From: an uncultured Bacteroidales bacterium
GTDB lineage: Bacteria; Bacteroidota; Bacteroidia; Bacteroidales; P3
Assembly: GCA_900316235.1 (NCBI GenBank)
Contig: ONCC01000005.1
Span: forward strand, 1 to 64,000
DNA length: 64,000 bases
Direction of reading: 5' to 3'
Of the stretch, positions 26,223 to 34,028 are shown piece after piece. Position 1 is the stretch's first letter. Each line of letters begins with the position of its first letter. The notes under the pieces were generated by a model that ran no database searches, was not told the DNA's origin, and saw only the letters and a list, made by a program, of their open reading frames with translations. Made by a program: the position numbers and the translations under genes.

Positions 26223-26840
26223 ATGAAAGATAATAAAAAACAGAAGAAGATTTTGGAAGTGGCCGAAGAAGAGTTCTTGATGAAAGGTTTTGCCGGAGCC
26301 AGGACTGTTGAGATTGCGCAGAAGGCGGGTGTGAGCCATTCCATGTTGCACTACTATTACAAAACGAAGGAACAACTTTTCGAGCATGTGATGGGCGAGA
26401 AGCTGCAGCAGTTGAAGGAATCGGTGTCAACGGTCTTTATGATTGAGGATATGCCTGTGGTGGAGAAGGTTGTGGAGTTGGTTGTGCGCCATTTCGAGTT
26501 CCTTAGTGAAAATCCGGACTTGCCGAGGTTCATCATCAACGAAGTGATAGTGCGTCCGGAATATGCAGAGATGATGAAACGGGAGGCACTTCCGATACTG
26601 AAGGATGCAGTGGCTCGGTTGCAGCGCGAACTGGACGCTGCGGCGAAAGAAGGGGAGGTGCGGACGATGGATGCCGCCACGCTGCTGATGGACATTGTCT
26701 CGGTGAACCTTTTTTCGTTTATCGTTGCGCCGATATTATCCTCGGTCAAACCGGACATGGACTTCCAAGCCTACTACCATGCTCGTTGCCAGGAGAATGT
26801 GCAGCTGATTTTGAACAGGATTAATCCGGATATTAAATAA
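26223..26840 (+). CDS. TetR/AcrR family transcriptional regulator
   Basis: The 205-residue protein has an N-terminal helix-turn-helix (about 8-55): KILEVAEEEFLMKGFAGARTVEIAQKAGVSHSMLHYYYKTKEQLFEHV. The C-terminal ligand domain has no recognisable family. It sits directly upstream of the TolC-HlyD-ABC export genes on the same strand and probably represses them and itself through the dyads at 26111-26197. The start is ATG 26223. The inducer is unknown; efflux substrates are the usual choice. Confidence 0.93.
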   Translation: MKDNKKQKKILEVAEEEFLMKGFAGARTVEIAQKAGVSHSMLHYYYKTKEQLFEHVMGEKLQQLKESVSTVFMIEDMPVVEKVVELVVRHFEFLSENPDLPRFIINEVIVRPEYAEMMKREALPILKDAVARLQRELDAAAKEGEVRTMDAATLLMDIVSVNLFSFIVAPILSSVKPDMDFQAYYHARCQENVQLILNRINPDIK

Positions 26841-26898
26841 GGTTTAGGGTTTAAGGTTTAAGGTTTAGGGTTTAAAGTTTAAGGTTTAAAGTTTAAAG
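26841..26898. repeat. GGTTTAA/GTTTAAA low-complexity spacer
   Basis: GGTTTA(A/G)GG and GTTTAAA words repeat about eight times between the tetR stop and the TolC remnant. The same word family forms the spacer at 4201-4302, there as a fold-back. No gene or promoter is seen in it. Confidence 0.75.
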
Positions 26899-26901
26899 AA
26901 T

Positions 26902-27428
26902 ATGAAACGAGTTATACTTTTTTTGTGGTTGGCGATGGTGCCGGCGGTAGTGGGGGCTCAAGGCGTGACGCTCGACAGTTGCCGCAGTTGTCGCTTTTCG
27001 CCCAAGGGTGGTATGGCTATCCGGGATTGAACATGTTCGAGAACATGCTGAATGGCGATTGGAGTCTCAACGCCGTGGTGGGCATCCGGTTGGCATGGAA
27101 TATCAGTGCATTCTATACACAGCACAACGACCTTGACAGGCTGCGCAACACTCAGCGACAGTTGCAAGTGCAGCGCGACGTGGTGGCCTTCAACGAGGGT
27201 TTGCGACGTTCGGAGCAGAGCAGCGAGATGGCACGTCTTCGGAAGGCTTTGCGCGACGACGACCGTATTGTGGTCCTGCGTCGCTCGGTTCGCGAGGCCG
27301 CCGAAAGCAAGCATCGCAATGGTGTCATCGGCACCACGGAACTGCTCCGCGCCATCACCGAGGAGAGCGCGGCTCAGTCGGCCAGGCTGCTACACCGTAT
27401 TGAATTATTGAAGAAACAATATGAATAA
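26902..27428 (+). pseudogene. TolC-family outer membrane efflux protein, internally deleted and frameshifted
   Basis: ATG 26902 starts a good signal peptide (MKRVILFLWLAMVPAVVGAQ) followed by GVTLDSCR, the usual first motif of TolC proteins. That frame stops at 27028. In another frame, from about 26985, the sequence resumes with LPQLSLFAQGWYGYPGLNMF and continues as the C-terminal third of a Bacteroidota TolC: beta segment, coiled coil QRQLQVQRDVVAFNEGLRR, and RSVREAAESKHRNGVIGTTELLRAI. Roughly 200 or more residues between the two parts are missing. The junction lies in the near-repeat CAGTTGCCGCAGTTGTC. The rest of the operon is intact, so the exporter must borrow another TolC or not work. 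Confidence 0.8.
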
Positions 27429-27456
27429 AGGGTTTAAAATAGAAAAAATGACAAAT

Positions 27457-28341
27457 ATGAAAAAGGGAATCTTTCTTTCGGCTGTGTTTTTGCTTATTGC
27501 CTGTGGAGGCAAGCAAGACTTCGATGCGACGGGCACATTTGAGGCTACCGAGGTGACACTGTCTGCTGAGACAACGGGGCGCCTGCTTACCCTCGCCTCC
27601 GAGGAGGGTATGTTGGTGCACGAGGGGGAGGTGCTGGCGGTGGTGGACACTGCCGCGCTGCACCTGCAGCTACAGCAGTTGCGCACCCAGCAATCGGCAT
27701 TGCTCAAGAGCCGTCCCGACATCGGGAAGCAGGTGGCCTCGCTTCGCAGCCAGATTGTCAAGCAGGAGCGCGAGGTGGCACGCGTGGAGAATCTGATGAA
27801 AGACAATGCAGCCACGCGGAAACAACTCGACGACGCGCAGACCCAATTGGGTGTGCTACGCAACCAACTTGATGCCACCCTGTCGCAGTTGGGTAGCAGT
27901 AGCGAGGCTATCGAACAAAATGCTGCTGCTATGGAATGGCAAATCAAGCAGGTGGCGCTGCAGTTGGAACGCAGCACACTCAAGGCTCCTATGGACGGTA
28001 TGGTGCTGGCTACCTGGTTGCATCCCGGCGAGATGGCTGTTGCCGGACGGCCCTTGTTGAAGGTGGCCGACCTCGACCACATCTATCTCCGTGCTTATTT
28101 CACCAGCGACCAATTGTCGAAGGTGAATCTGGGACAAAAGGTGACGGTGACGGCCGACTTCGGGGGTGACGAACGTTATGACTATGAGGGTACCGTGACG
28201 TGGATTGCCTCCGAGAGCGAGTTCACCCCCAAGAATATTCAGACCCGCAGCAGTCGTGCCAACCTGGTTTATGCTGCCAAAATTGCAGTGGTGAACGACG
28301 GACGCCTGAAAGTGGGCGTCTACGGCGAAGTGAAGTTGTAG
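27457..28341 (+). CDS. HlyD/YbhG-like membrane fusion lipoprotein
   Basis: This periplasmic adaptor links an inner-membrane ABC exporter to an outer-membrane channel. From ATG 27457 the protein is 294 residues with a lipoprotein signal (MKKGIFLSAVFLLIAC, lipid on Cys16). A lipoyl-like half-motif follows, then a coiled-coil hairpin (about 75-160, LRTQQSALLKSRPDI to AAAMEWQIKQVALQLERS), the second lipoyl half (LKAPMDGMVLATWLHPGEMA) and a beta-barrel domain. In-frame ATGs at 27421 and 27448 are possible, but 27457 best fits the signal. It is followed closely by the two ATPases. Confidence 0.9.
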   Translation: MKKGIFLSAVFLLIACGGKQDFDATGTFEATEVTLSAETTGRLLTLASEEGMLVHEGEVLAVVDTAALHLQLQQLRTQQSALLKSRPDIGKQVASLRSQIVKQEREVARVENLMKDNAATRKQLDDAQTQLGVLRNQLDATLSQLGSSSEAIEQNAAAMEWQIKQVALQLERSTLKAPMDGMVLATWLHPGEMAVAGRPLLKVADLDHIYLRAYFTSDQLSKVNLGQKVTVTADFGGDERYDYEGTVTWIASESEFTPKNIQTRSSRANLVYAAKIAVVNDGRLKVGVYGEVKL

Positions 28342-28369
28342 TTTGTTTATGTGTCAAGGAAAGCAGAGT

Positions 28370-29065
28370 ATGGCTGACGCAATTACGGTTAATCATATCA
28401 GCAAGCGGTACGGCTCCGTGGAGGCGCTGTGCGATGTCTCCTTCAATGTTCAAAAGGGCGAGATTTTTGGTCTTATTGGTCCCGACGGGGCAGGGAAGAC
28501 GACTCTCTTCCGCATCCTGACCACGTTGCTGTTGCCTGACAATGGGTGCGCGTCGGTCGACAGTCTCGATGTGGTGGGCGACTACCGACTGCTGCGCACG
28601 CGCATAGGCTATATGCCTGGTCGCTTCTCGCTCTATCCCGACCTGAGTGTGGAGGAGAATATCAATTTCTTCGCCAACATCTTCGGTGTGACTCTGGAGC
28701 AGAACTTCGACCTGGTGGCTCCCATCTACAGGCAGATAGAGCCATTCCGCAAGCGTCGCGCCGGAGCCCTGTCGGGCGGCATGAAACAGAAGTTGGCACT
28801 TTGTTGTGCATTGATTCACAAGCCGCATGTACTCTTCCTCGACGAGCCGACGACAGGCGTCGATGTGGTGAGCCGAGCCGAGCTGTGGGAGATGCTTGCC
28901 GCTCTCAAAGAACAGGAAATAAGCATCCTGGCTAGCACTGCCTATATGGACGAGGGACTGCGTTGCAACCGGGTGGCTCTGATGAGCGAAGGCCGAGTGC
29001 TGGAGGTCTGTCCGCCGCCGGACAAACTGGAGGAATACTTTATTGAAAAGTTAGGAAATGGATAA
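28370..29065 (+). CDS. ABC exporter ATPase, first of a pair (YbhF N-half-like)
   Basis: The 231-residue protein has Walker A GPDGAGKTT (37-45), signature LSGGMKQKLALCCAL and Walker B VLFLDEPTTGVD. It corresponds to the first half of the fused E. coli YbhF. I chose ATG 28370 because an AAGGAAAG lies about 10 nt upstream; ATG 28349 is also possible. Its end overlaps the second ATPase by 8 bp. Together with the two permeases it would drive drug or lipid export. Confidence 0.92.
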   Translation: MADAITVNHISKRYGSVEALCDVSFNVQKGEIFGLIGPDGAGKTTLFRILTTLLLPDNGCASVDSLDVVGDYRLLRTRIGYMPGRFSLYPDLSVEENINFFANIFGVTLEQNFDLVAPIYRQIEPFRKRRAGALSGGMKQKLALCCALIHKPHVLFLDEPTTGVDVVSRAELWEMLAALKEQEISILASTAYMDEGLRCNRVALMSEGRVLEVCPPPDKLEEYFIEKLGNG

Positions 29066-29777
29066 TATCATCGAAGTCAGAGGATTGACGAAGAAATTCG
29101 GGAATTTCACCGCTGTGGATGGAATCAGTTTCAGTGTGGAGAGAGGCGAGATTTTCGGTTTCCTCGGTGCCAATGGTGCTGGCAAAACCACAGCCATGCG
29201 GATGCTCTGTGGCCTTTCGTTCCCGACGGCTGGCAGCGGCAAGGTGGCAGGATACGACGTGATGACCGAAGGCGAACAGATAAAAAGCCATATAGGCTAT
29301 ATGAGTCAGAGGTTTTCGCTATACGAGGATCTGACCGTGAACGAGAACATGGAACTTTTCGGAGGTATCTATGGAATGAAACGGGGAGACATTGCCGATC
29401 GCTCGTGCCAGTTGTTGCATGAAATCAGTTTTAGCGACCATGCCGACGACCTGGTCGGCTCGCTGCCCCTCGGATGGCGACAGAAGTTGGCTTTCATGGT
29501 GGCCACCATGCATCGGCCCGAAATAGTGTTCCTCGATGAGCCGACGGGAGGAGTGGACCCCATCACACGGCGCCAGTTTTGGGACCTCATTCGTGCAGCT
29601 GCTGCACGGGGCACCACGATTTTCGTCACTACCCATTATATGGACGAGGCCGAATACTGCTCGCGTATCAGCATCATGGTCGACGGGCGCATCAAAGCCC
29701 TCGACACGCCCCAAGCCCTCATGCTGCAGATGGATGCCAAGAACATGAACGAAGTATTTGTGAAACTATGCAGATAA
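29058..29777 (+). CDS. ABC exporter ATPase, second of a pair (YbhF C-half-like)
   Basis: The 239-residue protein has Walker A GANGAGKTT (37-45) and Walker B IVFLDEPTGGVD (about 156-167). Its signature is LPLGWRQKLA (136-145) in place of LSGGQ, as in the second half of YbhF-type proteins from memory. The two ATPases therefore form an asymmetric heterodimer. It overlaps both neighbours (8 bp upstream; 10 bp with the permease), which implies coupled translation. Confidence 0.92.
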   Translation: MDNIIEVRGLTKKFGNFTAVDGISFSVERGEIFGFLGANGAGKTTAMRMLCGLSFPTAGSGKVAGYDVMTEGEQIKSHIGYMSQRFSLYEDLTVNENMELFGGIYGMKRGDIADRSCQLLHEISFSDHADDLVGSLPLGWRQKLAFMVATMHRPEIVFLDEPTGGVDPITRRQFWDLIRAAAARGTTIFVTTHYMDEAEYCSRISIMVDGRIKALDTPQALMLQMDAKNMNEVFVKLCR

Positions 29778-30835
29778 AAATGTCGTCATTTATCAGGAAG
29801 GAGATGTTGCACATCCTGCGCGACCGACGCACACTTCTCGTGGTGTTGGTCATCCCGCTCATGCTCATCATGTTGTTTGGTTTCACCGTCTCCACTGACG
29901 TGAACAACATCAAGGTGATGGTCTGTGCGCCGCACCGCAGTTATGCTGTTGCCGAGGCTGTCAACCGCATGACGGCCAGCCGCTATTTCGAATACAAAGG
30001 TTTTGTCGATGCCGGCGACATTGACCAATCGCTGCGTACGGGAAAGGCTGCCGCAGTGGTCGTGTTCGCCGACGATTATGATGCCTCGGGCAAGTACCAG
30101 TTGTTGCTCGACGGTGCCGATGTGAACACTGCGCGCACCTCACAGGCCTATCTGCAGAGTGTGCTGAGTACGGGTAACGTGGCAGTCAAGCAATCGGGCA
30201 TACTGACCCACATGCTATTCAATCCGCAGATGAAGAGTTCGTTCAACTTCGTTCCCGGCATCATGGGAATGATATTCCTTCTCATTTGTGCCATGATGAC
30301 TTCCATCAGCATTGTCAAGGAAAAGGAGACGGGAACGATGGAGGTGTTGTTGGTGTCGCCGGTGAAGCCTATCTATATCATCGTATCGAAGATGATACCC
30401 TACCTGCTGTTGAGTTTCATTGATCTGGTGATTATTTTGGTGCTTGCCTACTTCGTGCTCGATGTTCCGTTGGCCGGAGGTGTGGGCAATGTGGTGTTGG
30501 TGTCGGTGCTATATCTGGTGCTGGCATTGGCGTTGGGAATGATGGTATCGAACGTGGTGGAGAGCCAGGTGGCGGCCTTGCTCATCAGCGCTATGGTGAT
30601 GATTATGCCAGTGATCTTCTTTTCGGGGTTGTTGTTTCCGACGGAGAATATTCCGTGGGCATTGCGATGGATAAGCTATGTGGTGCCTCCGAGATGGTAC
30701 ATCGATGCTATGCGCAAACTGATGATTGAAGGAGTGGACCTGAAGGGAGTGCTGCTGGAGGTGGGCGTGCTGTTGGCGGAGACCGTGGTGCTAATGACAG
30801 CAGCGGTGAAGAAATTTAACGACCGATTGGAATAA
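29768..30835 (+). CDS. ABC-2 type permease (YbhS/YbhR-like), first
   Basis: The 355-residue protein has one N-terminal helix (about 20-40), a large periplasmic domain (about 45-175) and five C-terminal helices with MEVLLVSPVKPIYIIVSKMIPYLLLS. This is the ABC2_membrane_3 layout. The start is ATG 29768, overlapping the upstream ATPase by 10 bp; longer in-frame extensions lie inside that gene. It pairs with the next permease, 11 bp downstream. Confidence 0.92.
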   Translation: MQIKMSSFIRKEMLHILRDRRTLLVVLVIPLMLIMLFGFTVSTDVNNIKVMVCAPHRSYAVAEAVNRMTASRYFEYKGFVDAGDIDQSLRTGKAAAVVVFADDYDASGKYQLLLDGADVNTARTSQAYLQSVLSTGNVAVKQSGILTHMLFNPQMKSSFNFVPGIMGMIFLLICAMMTSISIVKEKETGTMEVLLVSPVKPIYIIVSKMIPYLLLSFIDLVIILVLAYFVLDVPLAGGVGNVVLVSVLYLVLALALGMMVSNVVESQVAALLISAMVMIMPVIFFSGLLFPTENIPWALRWISYVVPPRWYIDAMRKLMIEGVDLKGVLLEVGVLLAETVVLMTAAVKKFNDRLE

Positions 30836-30846
30836 AGAATAATGAT

Positions 30847-31929
30847 ATGTCTGCATTGGTTTTTTTGATCAAGAAGGAATTTATCCAGTTCCGTCGAAAC
30901 AGGTTTGTGTCGCGTCTGGTCTTTCTGTTGCCCATCATCGTGATGCTGATTGTGCCGCTGGTGGCCAACATGGATGTGAAGGGTGTGAATGTGGCGGTGG
31001 TGGACATGGACAGGTCGGGGCTGAGCGGAAGGATGGTCTCGCATCTGGAGGCCTCAAAGCAGTTGCGGGTCCGACTTGTGGTGACTGATTATAGGCAAGC
31101 CTACGACTTGTTGGAAGCAGGAAAGGTGGATGTTATCGTTACGATTCCAGAGGGTTGCGAGCAGACGCAGATGCTCGGACGCATGCCGGATATCAAGATT
31201 GACGCCAATGCGGTTAATGCCACTAAGAGCGGCCTTGGGTCGCAGTATGTCATTGCCTCCCTCACGCCACTTCTAACAGATGGGTCTGCGGTGTTGTCAC
31301 CAAGCGTCAGGTACTTCTACAATGAGACGTTGGACTATCGTTTCTATATGATTCCGGCGTTCATCATCATCATTATCATGCTGATATGCTGTTTTATCCC
31401 CGCATTGAACCTTGTTTTGGAAAAGGAGAAGGGTACGATAGAGCAGATTAATGTGACACCCGTTTCGCGAATGGAGTTCACGCTGAGCAAACTGATTCCT
31501 TATTGGATTATCGGGATGGTGGCTCTGACCGAGGCCATTCTCACAGCGGGATTGGTCTATGGCCTATGGCCAGAGGGCAGTCTGGCGAGCATCTATTTGG
31601 CGGCTCTGGTTTTTGCGCTGGCAATGTCGGGATTTGCCATCGCTGTGGCGAATATCTCTGACACGATGCAACAGTGCATCTTTGTAATGTTCTTCTTTGT
31701 GATGCTGTTCATGCTGATGAGCGGATTGTTGACGCCGCTGGACTCGATGCCGCAATGGGCACAATGGTTGACTGTGGCTTTCCCGCCTCGCTGGTTTGTG
31801 GGTATCATGCGTGCTGTATACCTCAAAGGTACCACCCTTGCCGAGTTGGCTCCCGACTTCCTGGCACTTGGCGTTGTGGCCACCTTCTTTAGCATCGTGG
31901 CTATAGTGACCTACCGTAAACAAAAATAA
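30847..31929 (+). CDS. ABC-2 type permease (YbhR/YbhS-like), second
   Basis: The 360-residue protein has the same architecture as the preceding permease: N-terminal helix, periplasmic domain (about 45-165) and five to six C-terminal helices with GTIEQINVTPVSRMEFTLSKLIPYW. The two are paralogues and form the transmembrane heterodimer. It is the last recognisable gene of the operon that begins with tetR. Confidence 0.92.
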   Translation: MSALVFLIKKEFIQFRRNRFVSRLVFLLPIIVMLIVPLVANMDVKGVNVAVVDMDRSGLSGRMVSHLEASKQLRVRLVVTDYRQAYDLLEAGKVDVIVTIPEGCEQTQMLGRMPDIKIDANAVNATKSGLGSQYVIASLTPLLTDGSAVLSPSVRYFYNETLDYRFYMIPAFIIIIIMLICCFIPALNLVLEKEKGTIEQINVTPVSRMEFTLSKLIPYWIIGMVALTEAILTAGLVYGLWPEGSLASIYLAALVFALAMSGFAIAVANISDTMQQCIFVMFFFVMLFMLMSGLLTPLDSMPQWAQWLTVAFPPRWFVGIMRAVYLKGTTLAELAPDFLALGVVATFFSIVAIVTYRKQK

Positions 31930-32060
31930 AAAAAGCGTCCATCGTGAAATAATATGTATCTTTGCCGTACCTAAAGGGAATGCCTGATATGCGTTAATCT
32001 CCTTTAAATCATAGTTTTTATTGTCGATAGACACTGCTGTTCCGGACGCGAAAACGTCCG

Positions 32061-32237
32061 ATGCAGGGGGATGCTGCACCCTTTCCGGCCAATGTGCGCG
32101 AGTACCTGCGCCTGATGCGCCGCTGCGAGGGCTATTGTAAGCAGAACCCTCGGCTCTGGCCCCTGCTGGAAGACAGTTGGACCTATCGCGCCTACCGCCG
32201 CTACCTCTCCACTCTTGGCAGCTGGGCGAGGGAGTGA
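32061..32237 (+). CDS. Small ORF of unknown function (58 aa), possibly a gene remnant
   Basis: ATG 32061 opens a 58-codon frame whose product is rich in Arg, Tyr and Trp, for example REYLRLMRRCEGYC, NPRLWPLLEDSW and YRAYRRYLSTL. Codon use resembles the neighbours and an in-frame stop lies at 32028, so it does not continue far upstream. It ends 1 bp before the strong hairpin at 32239. It could be a small protein or the C-terminal scrap of a lost gene. I do not recognise it. Between 31930 and 32060 there is a TATCTTTG promoter-like box (about 31955) and nothing else. Confidence 0.4.
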   Translation: MQGDAAPFPANVREYLRLMRRCEGYCKQNPRLWPLLEDSWTYRAYRRYLSTLGSWARE

Positions 32238-32238
32238 A

Positions 32239-32277
32239 AAAGCATTGGGACCTACATTTGGTAGGTCCCAATGCTTT
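32239..32277. terminator. Strong bidirectional terminator
   Basis: A perfect 17-bp stem (32239-32255 with 32261-32277, half-site AAAGCATTGGGACCTAC) with a 5-nt loop. It ends the hbd-crt transcript on the minus strand (TTTTT follows there) and the small ORF or export operon on the plus strand. Confidence 0.92.
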
Positions 32278-32301
32278 AATTATTTGTGGTTTGCGCAGGA
32301 A

Positions 32302-33138
32302 TCAATATTTGTAGAAACCTTCGCCGGTCTTGCGGCCGAGGAGGCCGGCGCGGACCATCTTGCGGAGCAGGGGGTGGGGACGATACTTGGGATCGCCAAA
32401 CTCTTTGTAGAGCACCTCCATGATGGCGAGGTTCACGTCGTTGCCAATGAGGTCGGCCAGGGCGAGGGGACCCATGGGGTGGTTGGCACCGAGCATCATG
32501 CACTTGTCGATGTCCTCGGCGGAAGCGATGCCGTCGGCCAGGATACCGACAGCCTCGTTGATCATCGGGATGAGGATGCGGTTGACCACGAAGCCGGGGG
32601 CTTCCTTCACCTCGACGGGCTGCTTGCCGATGGAGGTGGCTAGGTCGATGACGCATTTGCAGACTTCATCGCTGGTGAGCTGGCCACGGATGACCTCGAC
32701 GAGGGCCATGCGGTCGGCGGGGTTGAAGAAGTGCATGCCGATGAACTGGGCAGGACGCTTGGTGCAGGCGGCAATCTCGGTGATACTCAGCGAGCTGCTG
32801 TTGGTTGCGAAGATGGTCTCGGGTTTGCAGATACCATCGAGCTCGGTGAAGACATCCTTCTTGAGCTGCATCTCCTCGACGGCGGCCTCGATGACGAGGT
32901 CGGCATCGGCGAAGGTGGCGTAGTCGGTGGTGGTGGCGATGTTCTTCAGGATGGCGTCGACCTGATCCTGAGTCATCTTGCCTTTTTCAACGAGTTTGCC
33001 GTAGCCTTTGGCGATGGAAGCCATGGCTTTGTCGAGGCTGGCCTGGGTGCGGCTTTTCATGACAACGGGCATTTTCACGGCGAAGGCTTTCACAATGCCT
33101 TTGGCCATGGTGCCGGTTCCAATAACACAGATTTTCAT
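32302..33138 (-). CDS. hbd: 3-hydroxybutyryl-CoA dehydrogenase
   Basis: Hbd reduces acetoacetyl-CoA to 3-hydroxybutyryl-CoA with NAD(P)H. The 278-residue protein has the Rossmann motif GTGTMAKG (7-14), the catalytic region [19 protein letters not shown] (catalytic His in the HFFNP block, about residue 135) and the C-terminal dimer segment APGFVVNRI and [16 protein letters not shown]. Length is normal. It lies directly downstream of crt, across a spacer of AATTAAAAATT words (33139-33170). With Bcd/EtfAB 27 kb away it completes the reductive branch to butyryl-CoA. Confidence 0.96.
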   Translation of the reverse strand: MKICVIGTGTMAKGIVKAFAVKMPVVMKSRTQASLDKAMASIAKGYGKLVEKGKMTQDQVDAILKNIATTTDYATFADADLVIEAAVEEMQLKKDVFTELDGICKPETIFATNSSSLSITEIAACTKRPAQFIGMHFFNPADRMALVEVIRGQLTSDEVCKCVIDLATSIGKQPVEVKEAPGFVVNRILIPMINEAVGILADGIASAEDIDKCMMLGANHPMGPLALADLIGNDVNLAIMEVLYKEFGDPKYRPHPLLRKMVRAGLLGRKTGEGFYKY

Positions 33139-33170
33139 ATAATTAAAAATTTAAAATTAATAATTAAAAA

Positions 33171-33947
33171 TTATTTTCCTTGAAACTCATATTTGCCTTT
33201 TTCGAGGAATGCTTTCATGCCGTTCTTCTGGTCCTCGGTGTTGAAGCAGAGGCCAAAGGCGCGGCTCTCGAAGTTGATGGCATCCTCGGCGGGCATGTCG
33301 TACTCGGTGTTGATGCAGAGTTTGGCGGCGCTGACGGCCAAGGGGGCGTTGGCGGCGATCTGGCCGGCCAGCTCGATGGCGCGGTTCATGAGGTCGGCCT
33401 GGGGAAGGACTTCATTGACCAATCCGATGCGGAGGGCTTCATCGGCCTTGATATTCTTGCCGCTGAAGATGAGCTGCTTGGCTATGCCCATGCCCACGAG
33501 GCGTGCCAGACGCACGGTGCCGCTGAAGCCGGGAATGATGCCGAGGCCTACCTCGGGTTGTCCGAAACGGGCGTTGTCGGAGCAAAGGCGTATGTCGCAG
33601 GCCATAGCCAGCTCGCATCCGCCACCGAGGGCGAAGCCGTTGACGGCAGCGATGACGGGGCAGGGGAGGGTTTCGATGCGGCGGAAGACAGCAGCGCCAC
33701 GCTTGCCGAAGGTCTCGCCCTGCTGGGGACCGAGGGTGGCCATCTCGCTGATGTCGGCACCCGCCACGAAGCTTTTCTCGCCGTCGCCGGTGATGATGAG
33801 GCAGCGGAACTGGCCGCCTTCAAACTCATCGAGAAATTCGTCTATCTCATTGAGAATGGTTGTGTTGAGTGCGTTAAGGCTCTTGGGGGCCGAAATGGTC
33901 ATGATGGCTATATTGCCTTTCTCTTCTATCTTCAGGTGATTATACAT
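33171..33947 (-). CDS. crt: Enoyl-CoA hydratase (crotonase)
   Basis: Crotonase interconverts 3-hydroxybutyryl-CoA and crotonyl-CoA. The 258-residue protein has the oxyanion-hole segment KSFVAGADISEM (about 58-69), GFALGGGCELAMACD (104-118) and QPEVGLGIIPGFSGTVRL (130-147). The two catalytic glutamates are Glu112 and Glu132. I chose ATG 33945-33947 (MYNHLK) because the promoter at 33991-34021 would cut off any longer version. It is the first gene of crt-hbd. Confidence 0.95.
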   Translation of the reverse strand: MYNHLKIEEKGNIAIMTISAPKSLNALNTTILNEIDEFLDEFEGGQFRCLIITGDGEKSFVAGADISEMATLGPQQGETFGKRGAAVFRRIETLPCPVIAAVNGFALGGGCELAMACDIRLCSDNARFGQPEVGLGIIPGFSGTVRLARLVGMGIAKQLIFSGKNIKADEALRIGLVNEVLPQADLMNRAIELAGQIAANAPLAVSAAKLCINTEYDMPAEDAINFESRAFGLCFNTEDQKNGMKAFLEKGKYEFQGK

Positions 33948-33990
33948 GGGGTTAAAGGCTTTAGTGATTAAAAGGGTTTGTTTGAAACTG

Positions 33991-34021
33991 CAAAAATACA
34001 AAATAATATTGAAACTGCAAA
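33991..34021 (-). promoter_or_regulatory. Promoter of crt-hbd
   Basis: On the minus strand TTTG (34018-34021), a 19-bp spacer and TATTTTTG (33991-33998) match the consensus exactly, 44 bp before the crt start. It abuts the end of the cca gene. Confidence 0.75.
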
Positions 34022-34028
34022 AAGTTTT

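Noticed and set aside
29579..30835. Longer start for the first ABC permease
   Set aside because: The upstream 63 codons lie entirely inside the second ATPase gene. ATG 29768 begins a normal permease N-terminus with a 10-bp overlap.
33171..34001. Longer start for crotonase
   Set aside because: The upstream part would start within the -7 box at 33991-33998 and adds residues (MYFCSFKQT and on) not expected in the family.
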